Below are positions 39,056 to 46,654 of a stretch of DNA of 47,373 nt, piece by piece. This stretch comes from DATEOR01 sp046734455 (lineage in GTDB: Bacteria; Actinomycetota; Thermoleophilia; Gaiellales; Gaiellaceae). The number at the start of each line of letters is the position of its first letter. The stretch's first letter is position 1. The notes below the pieces were generated by a model, which saw only the letters and a program-made list of their open reading frames with translations, did not search any database and was not told the origin of the DNA. Where the stretch lies: contig JBKPRJ010000012.1 of the NCBI GenBank assembly GCA_046734455.1, positions 1 through 47,373 on the forward strand, written 5' to 3'. The position numbers and the translations under genes are program-made.

Positions 39056-39496
39056 ATGACCACTCACCGAACGACCCGTCTGCTCGCCGTCGCTCTCGTC
39101 GCACTCCCGCTCGCGCTCGCGGCCTGCGGCGGGAAGAGCGAGGTGGGCGGCGGCTCGAGCACCGAAGTCAGCGGCACGACCACGGTATTCGACGACCACG
39201 GCGGCGTCCCATCGGCAAGCGGAGCGTGCGCAATGCTCGTCGAATACGACGGGCACAACTATCTCGGCGCGGCCGTTGAGGTCACCCCCGAGGCCGGAGA
39301 GTCGATCGGCACTGCCACGATCCCGCCCTGCAACGACACCGGAGGGGCCGGCACGACGATCCCCGCCGAACAGGTCGAGGTCACCGCGGTGCAGGGAGTG
39401 CCGCCGTCGATCGCGATCATGCTCGCGGGCCGGAGCGATGTCGTGCTCGTCCGCGACGACGTCGAGAAGTTGCCGAAAGAGCTCGAGCCGCGCTAA
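39056..39496 (+). CDS. Small lipoprotein, function unknown
   Basis: 146 residues. MTTHRTTRLLAVALVALPLA then LAAC (21-24) is a clean lipoprotein signal with Cys24 as lipidation site, so the mature protein of about 120 residues is anchored outside. A Gly/Ser-rich linker (25-45) precedes a small domain with ACAMLVEYDGHNYLGAAVEV and two further Cys-containing stretches (PPCNDTGG). I do not recognise a family. ATG 39056 is preferred over GTG 38978, which would lie inside the GT2 gene and bury the signal peptide. Its stop overlaps that of the convergent gene by four bases. Confidence 0.7.
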   Translation: MTTHRTTRLLAVALVALPLALAACGGKSEVGGGSSTEVSGTTTVFDDHGGVPSASGACAMLVEYDGHNYLGAAVEVTPEAGESIGTATIPPCNDTGGAGTTIPAEQVEVTAVQGVPPSIAIMLAGRSDVVLVRDDVEKLPKELEPR

Positions 39497-39975
39497 GCCC
39501 GACGTCGCGCCGCCGCGACGCCGAGCGACACAGCGGTGACGGCGAGGAGCGCGACGAAGAGGCCGACCATGCGGCCGTCGCTTCCGTCCGTGACCGCTCC
39601 GACGGCGGCCGAGAGGGGATCGGGCGACGTGGCCGGCTTCGGCACCTGGCCCGCAGTCGCGGGCGGCGCGCCGTAGCTAGGCGACGTCGCGATCTCGCGG
39701 AGGAGGTCGGAGTCCTTCCCGCCCTTCGCGTCGAGCTTGGTCTGGACGGTGCTCGAGAGCGTGGCCGGCGGGGCGGCCGGCGCCTGCGTCCCCGAGTCGC
39801 CGGTCCCACTGGAGTCCGTGCCAGCGCCCGGATGATGCGCGCCTCCGGCCGTCGGCACGTCCTCGATGTACTGGTCGATCAGGCCGTTGCCGGCGAACGC
39901 CGCCGCGGGCAAGGCGAGAGCGCCGAGCACGGCGACGGCCACGATGGTGCGACGAATGGTGATCCCCCGGAGCAA
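39493..39975 (-). CDS. Small secreted protein with C-terminal membrane anchor
   Basis: 160 residues from TTG 39975. ITIRRTIVAVAVLGALALPA (5-24) then AAFA is a signal peptide; a Pro/Ser/Thr/Gly-rich external part follows, and the chain ends with a hydrophobic segment and a basic tail (VSLGVAAARRRA). This is the layout of a type I membrane or sorted surface protein, but no LPXTG motif is seen. TTG 39975 is ten bases after TATCAT; an ATT codon at 39957 would also give a good signal peptide (MRRTIVAV) after GGGGGA. The open frame continues upstream, but that part is intergenic in character. Function unknown; it is divergent from the Wzz/BY-kinase operon. Confidence 0.6.
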   Translation of the reverse strand: MLRGITIRRTIVAVAVLGALALPAAAFAGNGLIDQYIEDVPTAGGAHHPGAGTDSSGTGDSGTQAPAAPPATLSSTVQTKLDAKGGKDSDLLREIATSPSYGAPPATAGQVPKPATSPDPLSAAVGAVTDGSDGRMVGLFVALLAVTAVSLGVAAARRRA

Positions 39976-39985
39976 CGGACAACAG

Positions 39986-39991
39986 ATGATA
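39986..39991 (-). promoter_or_regulatory. Possible -10 element TATCAT
   Basis: Minus-strand TATCAT lies ten bases before TTG 39975 of the small secreted protein gene. The position is compatible with a nearly leaderless transcript. Confidence 0.3.
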
Positions 39992-40210
39992 CCCCGTTCC
40001 AGCAAGGGAACCACCCGCGAGCCGGAACCATTTTCGATGGTCCAGGTCTTGATCTTTTCCTCAAATTCCCCTAACGTCCGATTCCCCAGAAGGGGTACGG
40101 AAAGTCGTCGAGCGGGTTGAGGGTCTCGCTGATGGTTCTCCGGTAACGGGCTCACTGCGGGAGTCCGGCAGAACGGGACGTACGAAAAGCTAGACCGGGA
40201 GAGGAGAGGG
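39992..40210 (+). other. Structured leader region of the Wzz/BY-kinase operon
   Basis: The longest gap in the window and clearly richer in A and T than its surroundings. Two hairpins are visible: 40024-40043 (ACCAT-TTTCG-ATGGT, extended by GG/CC) and 40077-40101 (CCCC-AGAA-GGGG with an outer TCCG/CGGA). T-rich bases follow the first. No riboswitch consensus was recognised. The -10 box of the operon is not obvious; TACGAA and TAGACC near 40181-40196 are weak candidates. Confidence 0.4.
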
Positions 40211-41839
40211 ATGTACCCCGACGCATCTGCGGCTGAAAGCGCGAGCTTGCGCGACCACCTGCGCGTGGTTCTGCGCAGAAAATGGATCATCCTCCTTGCG
40301 CTCGTCACCGTTCCGACGGTGGCGGTCGTGCTCAGCATGCGCCAGGAGGCGCTCTACCAGGCGACCTCCCAGGTGCTGCTCAACCGGCAGAACCTGTCCG
40401 GGATCCTGAGCGGGGTCACCGACCCCAACACGTATTACCAGCCCGAGCGGCTCGCCCAGACGCAGGCCGAGCTTGCGCGCGTGCCCGAGGTCGGTCAGCG
40501 GGTCATCACCGCTGCCGGCCTGACCGATCGGACGCCGGCGGCCTTCCTCGCCTCGTCCTCCGTCGTCGCCGAGCCGGACACCGATCTCATCGACTTCACG
40601 GTCGTGGACACGGATCGCGAGACAGCGGCCCGGCTGGCGAACATCTACGCGGCGCAGTTCACGCAGTACCGCAGCGAGCTCGACGGAGCGGCGATCGACC
40701 GCGCGCGTCAGGGCGTGACCGACCGGATCGCCGAGCTCGAGGCGACCGGCGACACGAACACGGTCGTCTACCGGACTCTCGTCGAGAAGGAGCAGCAGCT
40801 CCAGACGATCCAGGCGCTGCAGACCTCGACCCTGTCGGTCGTCAAGCAGGCCTCGCGGGCCTACCAGACCCAGCCGCGTCCTTTCAGGAACGGCGTCTTC
40901 GGGATCCTGCTCGGCCTCGGCCTCGGCATCGTCCTCGCCTTCATCTGGGAAGCGCTCGACACGCGCGTGCGGTCGGCCGAGGACATCGCGTCGCAGCTCG
41001 GGCTGACTCTGCTCGCTCGTCTGCCCCAGCCTGGCCGCGGCCTTCGGAACAAGAATCGGCTCGCGACCATCGAGGAGCCGGACGGCGTGGCCGCCGAGGC
41101 GTTCCGGATGCTGCGGACCAATCTCGAGTTCGTGAACATCGACCGCTCGGCCAAGGTGATCATGGTCACGAGCGCGGTCGAGTCGGAGGGCAAGTCGACG
41201 ACCGCCGCGAACCTCGCCGTGACGCTGGCGCGCAGCGGCCGGCGCGTCGCGCTCGTCGATCTCGACCTTCGCCGGCCTTTCCTCGCGAAGTTCTTCGGCC
41301 TCGAGGGCGGGCCCGGCCTGACGCAGGTCGCCCTCGGGCACGTTGAGCTCGAAGACGCGCTGAAGGCGATTCCGATCACGACCGAGCGCCTGTCCAGCGC
41401 CTACCAGACGAACGGCAACGGGAACGGGAACGGCTCCGGCGCAGCTGTGGAGTCAATCCTGGAGGTGCTCCCGGCCGGGCCGATCCCGCCGGACCCGGGT
41501 GAGTTCTCGGGTAGCCACGCGGTCGAGAACGTCCTCGAGGAGCTTCGCGCTCGCGCGGACTTCGTGCTCGTCGACGCGCCTCCGATCCTGCATGTCGGCG
41601 ACGCCATGGCGCTGAGCGCGCGGGTCGACGGCCTCATCGTCGTCGGGCGGCTCAAGGTCGTCAGGCGGCCGATGCTCGCGGAGCTCCGGCGTGTGCTCGC
41701 CGTCGCTCCCGCCACGAAGCTCGGCGTCGTGGTGACCGGAGCGCAGGCCGAAGAGGGCTACGGCTACGGCTCGTATTACACGCGGACGACGAAGCGCAGC
41801 CGTCTCACCGGACGGCGGAAGAAAGAAGCGGTCACATGA
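40211..41839 (+). CDS. Wzz chain-length regulator fused to BY-kinase (Wzc-like)
   Basis: 542 residues. A Wzz domain with a first membrane segment (about 24-44), an external coiled part and a second segment (about 218-246) is followed by a tyrosine-kinase domain: Walker A SAVESEGKST (321-330), Walker A' VALVDLDLRRP and Walker B FVLVDAPP. The tail has a Tyr cluster (EEGYGYGSYYTRTTKR), the usual autophosphorylation sites. Between A' and B lies a low-complexity NG repeat (401-408). Such proteins control polymer length and export through cycles of phosphorylation. ATG 40211 follows GAGAGGAGAGGG, one of the strongest ribosome sites here. It heads a seven-gene operon whose genes overlap or nearly touch, and whose next gene is a regulator. 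Confidence 0.9.
   Translation: MYPDASAAESASLRDHLRVVLRRKWIILLALVTVPTVAVVLSMRQEALYQATSQVLLNRQNLSGILSGVTDPNTYYQPERLAQTQAELARVPEVGQRVITAAGLTDRTPAAFLASSSVVAEPDTDLIDFTVVDTDRETAARLANIYAAQFTQYRSELDGAAIDRARQGVTDRIAELEATGDTNTVVYRTLVEKEQQLQTIQALQTSTLSVVKQASRAYQTQPRPFRNGVFGILLGLGLGIVLAFIWEALDTRVRSAEDIASQLGLTLLARLPQPGRGLRNKNRLATIEEPDGVAAEAFRMLRTNLEFVNIDRSAKVIMVTSAVESEGKSTTAANLAVTLARSGRRVALVDLDLRRPFLAKFFGLEGGPGLTQVALGHVELEDALKAIPITTERLSSAYQTNGNGNGNGSGAAVESILEVLPAGPIPPDPGEFSGSHAVENVLEELRARADFVLVDAPPILHVGDAMALSARVDGLIVVGRLKVVRRPMLAELRRVLAVAPATKLGVVVTGAQAEEGYGYGSYYTRTTKRSRLTGRRKKEAVT
41411..41434 (+). repeat. Four tandem AACGGS hexamers within the BY-kinase gene
   Basis: AACGGC, AACGGG, AACGGG, AACGGC encode Asn-Gly four times (residues 401-408). 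The number of units may vary between strains because such repeats slip easily. Confidence 0.7.
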
Positions 41840-42501
41840 TCCGGCGGCGCGTCCTGATCGCAGACGGCGCGCCGATTTTCCGCTCAGGCGTCCGTCATCT
41901 GCTCTCCCGCGAAAGCGACTTCATCCTCAGCGAAGCCGCAGACTTCGGCGAGCTGCTCAGCCGCCTCGAGCAGGAGACGCCCGACATCGTGCTCATCGAT
42001 CTCAACCTGCCTCCGTCGGGCGGAGTCGCTGCGGTCGCCCACCTGGCGGGGCAGTGCCCGGCCGAGCTGGTGGTCTGGAGCGACGTCGCCGACCGCGACC
42101 GTGTTCTCGCTGCGCTTTCGGCCGGCGCCGACGGGTTTCTGGACAAGGAGATCAGCCCGACCGGCCTCGTGCGGGCGCTGCGCGGTCTGGCGCGAGGCGA
42201 GACGCCCCTGTCGCGGGAGCTCGTGACGGTCGTCGTCGACGCGGTGCACGACTTCGAGGCGCGGGCTGTCGCCAGGGAGCGCGTGGTCGTCCTCTCGGCG
42301 CGTGAGCGCGAGGTTCTCGCGCTCGTCGCCAACGGCGCCCGCAACCGTCAGATCGCGGCCGAGCTCTCCATCTCCGAGTTCACGGTCAAGCGCCACATGC
42401 AGAACATCCTCCAGAAGCTGAATCTCGGCTCCCGCCAGGCGGCCGCCGCGTTCTACCGCTCGGCCTTCGATCTCGGCGTGACTGCCGAGGAGGCCGTGTG
42501 A
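41836..42501 (+). CDS. Two-component response regulator, NarL/LuxR family
   Basis: 221 residues. Receiver domain 1-125 with phosphoacceptor Asp55 in IVLIDLNLPPSGG and Lys in GFLDKEIS; the acidic pair near the N-terminus is reduced to one Asp (IADGAPIFRSG has Gly where the second Asp or Glu is normal), so phosphorylation may be weak or absent. LSAREREVLALVANGARNRQ and SEFTVKRHMQNILQKL (about 152-195) form a LuxR-type helix-turn-helix. ATG overlaps the BY-kinase stop (ATGA). It probably controls expression of the polysaccharide genes; no partner kinase is encoded in the window. Confidence 0.85.
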   Translation: MIRRRVLIADGAPIFRSGVRHLLSRESDFILSEAADFGELLSRLEQETPDIVLIDLNLPPSGGVAAVAHLAGQCPAELVVWSDVADRDRVLAALSAGADGFLDKEISPTGLVRALRGLARGETPLSRELVTVVVDAVHDFEARAVARERVVVLSAREREVLALVANGARNRQIAAELSISEFTVKRHMQNILQKLNLGSRQAAAAFYRSAFDLGVTAEEAV

Positions 42502-42875
42502 TGGAAGGCGCGACCGGTACGACGCTGCCCGTGGTCGCCGTCTTCTGCCGGGTGCCGCTCGTCGCCGAGGCGTTGACGGGCGCGTTCGAAGGCATGGCGG
42601 AGGTGCGGACGTTCCCGGCCAACGGCGGCGACACCGCCGGCGTCCTTCGATGGCTTCGGCCCGACGCCGTCGTCGTCGACGACGCGGGAGCCGCGGAGCG
42701 TGCGGTTCCCCACGTGGCCGACGAAGGCTGCTTCCTCGTCCACGTGTCCGTGTCCGACGGCGTGGTGCGGGTCTTCAAGGACGACGGCTGGGAGGTCGCC
42801 GACGCGGACGGCTCCTCGCCCGACTCGATCCGGAACCTCGTCATCGGAAGCCTGCTGAGGCGGGTGAGCGGATGA
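42501..42875 (+). CDS. Small receiver-like protein, degenerate
   Basis: 124 residues. LPVVAVFCRVPLVAEALTGA looks like strand 1 and helix 1 of a receiver domain and LRPDAVVVDDAG like strand 3 with its acidic end, but the N-terminal acidic pair is missing (FCR). The rest (SVSDGVVRVFKDDGWEVADA) has no clear match. It lacks a DNA-binding or membrane part. Placed between a LuxR regulator (overlapping it) and a phosphoglycosyl transferase (overlapping ATGA), it could be a binding partner of either. ATG 42501 is eight bases after GAGGAGG; GTG 42498 is an alternative. Confidence 0.55.
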   Translation: MEGATGTTLPVVAVFCRVPLVAEALTGAFEGMAEVRTFPANGGDTAGVLRWLRPDAVVVDDAGAAERAVPHVADEGCFLVHVSVSDGVVRVFKDDGWEVADADGSSPDSIRNLVIGSLLRRVSG

Positions 42876-44398
42876 ACGCGGCGACGCCCCAGGCAACGCT
42901 CCCCGAGGACCTGACGCTGCTCGCGGACGGGCGGACGCTCGAGATCCTCGAGCGCCGCCGTGGATCGAGCCACCACCGGCGCGGCTGGCTCGTGCGCCGC
43001 ACGCTCGTCATCGCCGACCTGATCGGGCTGGCACTCGCATTCCTCGTCGCCGAGCTCGTGCTCGGAGAGGGCGGCCCGCATTCGACGCTCGACCCCGCCA
43101 GCGAGTACCTGCTCTTCGTCTGCACGCTTCCCGGCTGGCTGTTCGTCGCGAAGCTCTACGGCCTCTACGACAACGACGAGGAGCGGGCGGACCACACGAC
43201 CGTCGACGAGTTCGTCGGGGTCTTCCACCTCGTGACGATCGGGGCCTGGCTCTTCTTCGCCGGCTCCTGGTTCACCGGGCTGATCATCCCCGACCTGAAG
43301 AAGCTGGTCATGTTCTGGGGCCTTGCGATCGCCTTCGTCGTCACCGCCCGCGCCCTGGGCAGGGCCTTCTGCCGCAGGCGCATCACCTATCTCCAGAACA
43401 CGGTCATCGTCGGTGCCGGAGACGTGGGGCAGCTGGTCGCCCGCAAGCTCAGCCACCATCCGGAGTACGGGATCAACCTCGTCGGCTTCGTCGATATCCA
43501 GCCGAAGGAGGCCCGGCGCGACCTCGGTGAGCTGCGGATCCTCGGCGGCACCGACGCGCTCGCGGAGATCGTCCAGCGCTTCGACGTCGAGCGGGTCATC
43601 GTCGCCTTCTCCAACGAACGGGACGAGGAGACGCTCAAGGTCGTGCGCACGCTGAAGACCCTCGACGTGCAGGTCGACATCGTCCCGCGCCTCTTCGAGG
43701 CAGTCGGCCCACGGGTGGGCATTCACGCGGTCGAGGGTGTGCCGCTCGTCGGCCTGCCGCCGGCCCGGCCTTCCCAGTCGTCTCTCTTCGTCAAGCGGGT
43801 GCTCGACCTTCTGCTTGCGACCGGTGCGCTCATCGTCACGGCTCCGCTCTTCGCGTACATCGCCATCCGGATCAAGCGCGACTCGCCCGGCCCCGTTTTC
43901 TTCCGGCAGGAGCGGCTCGGGATGAACATGAAGCCCTTCATGCTCCTCAAGTTCCGGACGATGCGAGAGGGCATTGACGAGTCGGTGCACGAGGACTACA
44001 TCAAGGCGACGATGAGCGCGCAGGCGGCGCCGGAGGCGAGCGGCGTCTACAAGCTCGAGCGCACCGACGACATCACGAAGATCGGCGCCTGGCTCCGCAG
44101 CAGGAGCCTCGACGAGCTGCCCCAGCTCTTGAACGTCATCCGCGGCGACATGTCGCTCGTCGGGCCCAGGCCCTGCCTCGCCTACGAGACGGAGCAGTTC
44201 TCGGAGCACCAGTTCGAGCGGTTCCTCATGCCTGCCGGCCTGACCGGCCTGTGGCAGGTGACTGCGCGGGCGCACTCCACCTTCTTCGAGGCGCTCGAGA
44301 TGGACGTGACGTATGTCCGCGGGTGGTCGCTCGGCCTCGACCTCTCGCTCCTCTGCCGCACGCCGATCCAGGTGCTGAAGCGGACGGGAACCGCGTGA
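42872..44398 (+). CDS. Phosphoglycosyl transferase, long WbaP/CpsE form
   Basis: 508 residues. Four or so N-terminal membrane segments (about 38-175) are followed by a Rossmann-like CoA_binding_3 domain (TVIVGAGDVGQLVARKL, about 178-194) and then a membrane-reentrant catalytic domain (about 305-508). The latter shows KRVLDLLLATGALIV, SPGPVFFRQERLG, KFRTMREG, SLDELPQLLNVIRGDMS and VGPRPCLAYE. It transfers a phospho-sugar from a UDP-sugar to undecaprenyl phosphate to start a repeat unit. It is the initiating enzyme of the Wzz/BY-kinase operon; the short form at 24159 may start another glycan. ATG 42872 overlaps the previous TGA. Confidence 0.9.
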   Translation: MNAATPQATLPEDLTLLADGRTLEILERRRGSSHHRRGWLVRRTLVIADLIGLALAFLVAELVLGEGGPHSTLDPASEYLLFVCTLPGWLFVAKLYGLYDNDEERADHTTVDEFVGVFHLVTIGAWLFFAGSWFTGLIIPDLKKLVMFWGLAIAFVVTARALGRAFCRRRITYLQNTVIVGAGDVGQLVARKLSHHPEYGINLVGFVDIQPKEARRDLGELRILGGTDALAEIVQRFDVERVIVAFSNERDEETLKVVRTLKTLDVQVDIVPRLFEAVGPRVGIHAVEGVPLVGLPPARPSQSSLFVKRVLDLLLATGALIVTAPLFAYIAIRIKRDSPGPVFFRQERLGMNMKPFMLLKFRTMREGIDESVHEDYIKATMSAQAAPEASGVYKLERTDDITKIGAWLRSRSLDELPQLLNVIRGDMSLVGPRPCLAYETEQFSEHQFERFLMPAGLTGLWQVTARAHSTFFEALEMDVTYVRGWSLGLDLSLLCRTPIQVLKRTGTA

Positions 44399-45459
44399 GC
44401 CGGCGCAACGGGACAGGGCGGCGGCTGGGGGTCGGCGTCATCGGCCTCGGCTACTGGGGACCGAACCTCGTGCGCAACCTGCACGAGCTCGAGGGCGCGG
44501 ACGTCGTCTCCATGAGCGACCTCAACCCGGATGCGCTCGCGAAGGTCGGCGCCCGCTACCCGGCGGTGAAGCGCACGACGAGCGCCGTCGAGCTGATCGC
44601 GGATCCATCCGTCGAGGCCGTCGCAATCGCGACGCCGGTCGCAACGCACTACGACCTCGTGAAGGCCGCCCTCGAAGCCGGCAAGCACGTCTTCGTCGAG
44701 AAGCCGCTCGCCGCTTCGACCCAGCAGGCGGAGGAGCTCGTGCGCATCGCCGACGCGTCCGGCCTCGTGCTCATGCCGGGCCACACGTTCCTCTACAGCC
44801 CACCGGTGATCCTCATCCGCGACCTCATCGCGACGGGCCAGCTCGGCGAGATCTACTTCATCTCGACGAGCCGCGTGAACCTCGGCCTCCACCAGCCGGA
44901 CGTCAGCGTCGCCTGGGACCTCGGGCCGCACGACTTCTCCATCCTTCGCTACTGGCTCGACGAGCTTCCCACCGAGGTCGCCGCGTGGAGCCGGGGCTGC
45001 GTCATCCCCACGATCCCCGACGTCGCCTTCATCAACCTCGACTTCCCGTCGGGGACGATCGGCCACGTCGAGATCGCCTGGCTCGCGCCCAGCAAGCTGC
45101 GCCGAACGGCGATCGTCGGCTCGTCGAAGATGGTTCTCTACGACGACACGAGCCCGGAGCCCGTGCGCATCTTCGATTCGCAGGTGATGCTCCGCGATCC
45201 AGCCTCCTTCGGCGAGTTCCAGCTCAGCTACCGGACGGGCGACATCGTCTCGCCGCGGGTCGAGCCGGTCGAGCCGCTCCTCCGGGAGCTCGATGACTTC
45301 CGAACCGCGGTCGTCCAGGGGCTGCGGCCGCGCTCGAACGCGGAGCTCGGTCTTGACGTCGTTCGCATCGTCGAGGCGGTTGAGCGCTCGCTCGACCTCT
45401 CCGGAGCGAGGGTCAAGGTCCTCGACGTCGACCAGGAGTCGACCGCAGTTGTCTCGTGA
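44395..45459 (+). CDS. Gfo/Idh/MocA family oxidoreductase
   Basis: 354 residues from GTG 44395, overlapping the previous TGA as GTGA. GVGVIGLGYWGPNLVRNL (about 10-27) is the NAD-binding site, HVFVEKPLAAS (about 98-108) holds the catalytic-loop EKP motif with its Lys, and WDLGPHDFSILRYW (about 177-190) has the His of the active site. Members in glycan operons oxidise nucleotide sugars, for example at C3 before transamination (WlbA-type). A DegT aminotransferase follows one gene later, which fits a 3-amino sugar pathway, although the substrate is not proven. Confidence 0.82.
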   Translation: MSRRNGTGRRLGVGVIGLGYWGPNLVRNLHELEGADVVSMSDLNPDALAKVGARYPAVKRTTSAVELIADPSVEAVAIATPVATHYDLVKAALEAGKHVFVEKPLAASTQQAEELVRIADASGLVLMPGHTFLYSPPVILIRDLIATGQLGEIYFISTSRVNLGLHQPDVSVAWDLGPHDFSILRYWLDELPTEVAAWSRGCVIPTIPDVAFINLDFPSGTIGHVEIAWLAPSKLRRTAIVGSSKMVLYDDTSPEPVRIFDSQVMLRDPASFGEFQLSYRTGDIVSPRVEPVEPLLRELDDFRTAVVQGLRPRSNAELGLDVVRIVEAVERSLDLSGARVKVLDVDQESTAVVS

Positions 45460-46654
45460 GCGAGCGGCGACGCCGCACGTCGCGGTCGTCAGCCAGAACG
45501 CCGATCTCGAGCTCGACATCCGCCCCCGCGCCGAGGCAGAGGCGCTTGTGCGGGCCGGATACCGCGTCACGCTCGTAGGCGGCACGCGCAACGCCGCACG
45601 CGTTCGCGAGGTCACGCATCCCGGCGTCGAGCTCGCTCTCTATCGCCTGCCGGACGAGGCCTCCGGCGCGCTCGGACAGGTCGGGGAGCTCTCACGCTCG
45701 TTCCTCCTCGTCACGAAGACCGTCGTCGCGCTCGCCCGCAGGACGCCGATCGATGTCCTGCACGCGGCGAATCCGCCGGACAACCTCTGGCTCCTGAGCC
45801 CTGTCCTCAGGCTCGCGCAGGGCTTTCGGCCCGGCTTCGTCTTCGACCAGCACGACGTCGCGCCCGTTCTGCTCGCCGAGAAGTACGGGTCGGGAGCCGT
45901 CATGCGGTCGCTCGGGCGCTTCGCCGGCCGGCTCGAGCGGGCCTCGTTCTCGCGGGCCTCGCTCGCCGTCTTCGCCAACTCCGAGTACGAGCGGCGCGCG
46001 GTCTCGAACAAGCTGCTCGCAGGGCGCGCCGCAGTCGTGCCGAACGGCTGGGAGCTGCCGGCCGCTGCGCCTTCGCCGGAGTGGCGGGGCGACGCACGGC
46101 GCCTGATCGCCTACGTGGGAGCGATGGGAGAGCAGGATTGCCTGGTCCACCTCGTCGAGGCGATCGCCCTCCTCGAGGAGAAGGGCAGCCGCGTCGTGCT
46201 CGCGGGCGACGGCTCCGCGCGGCCGGCTGCCGAGAGGCGCGCCGCCGAGCTCGGGATCTCCGATCGCTTCAACTGGCTCGGCTGGGTGGGGCGGCGTGAG
46301 GAGATCGCCTCGCTCGTTCGGTCGGCCGATGTGTGCGTCGCGCCCGAGACCGCGTCCGCCTTCAACGAGCTCGCGAGCTTCGTGAAGCTCGTCGAGTACA
46401 TGTCGGCCGGCGCCCCCGTCGTCGCGCATCGCCTGCCGCAGACGGAGGGGCTCTGCGCCGACACCATCGCCTATGCCGGCGACATGAGCGCCGAGGCGCT
46501 TGCGCGCGCCATCGACGAGGTGCTCGCCGACGGCAGGCGCGCCGAGTCGCTCGGCGCAGCCGCGCGCGACCGCTTCGAAGAGCTCCTGCGCTGGGAGAAC
46601 GTCGGCGCGCCGAAGCTCGTCGAGGCCTACCGTTCCGCGTTCGGAGGAGCCTGA
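45449..46654 (+). CDS. GT4 family glycosyltransferase
   Basis: 401 residues from TTG 45449. The N-terminal half has PHVAVVSQNADLELDIRPRA and VDQHDVAPV-like sequence (FDQHDVAPVLLAEKYG, about 131-146); the C-terminal half has the donor site with LIAYVGAMGEQDCLVHLVEA (about 218-237), WLGWVGRREEIASLVRSADV and the ELASFVKLVEYMSAGAPVVA stretch with the E-x7-E motif of GT4 enzymes. It should add a sugar with retention of configuration from a nucleotide donor at the cytoplasmic face. No ATG or GTG fits the frame between 45293 and this point; GGAG lies upstream. The stop overlaps the next ATG. Confidence 0.85.
   Translation: MSRERAATPHVAVVSQNADLELDIRPRAEAEALVRAGYRVTLVGGTRNAARVREVTHPGVELALYRLPDEASGALGQVGELSRSFLLVTKTVVALARRTPIDVLHAANPPDNLWLLSPVLRLAQGFRPGFVFDQHDVAPVLLAEKYGSGAVMRSLGRFAGRLERASFSRASLAVFANSEYERRAVSNKLLAGRAAVVPNGWELPAAAPSPEWRGDARRLIAYVGAMGEQDCLVHLVEAIALLEEKGSRVVLAGDGSARPAAERRAAELGISDRFNWLGWVGRREEIASLVRSADVCVAPETASAFNELASFVKLVEYMSAGAPVVAHRLPQTEGLCADTIAYAGDMSAEALARAIDEVLADGRRAESLGAAARDRFEELLRWENVGAPKLVEAYRSAFGGA

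Noticed and set aside
39992..40210. A c-di-GMP or c-di-AMP riboswitch before the Wzz/BY-kinase operon
   Set aside because: Hairpins are present but none of the conserved bases of those riboswitches could be recognised.
41411..41434. CRISPR or mobile-element repeat
   Set aside because: It is a short in-frame hexamer repeat encoding Asn-Gly within a kinase gene; no spacers, transposase or terminal repeats are seen anywhere in the window.
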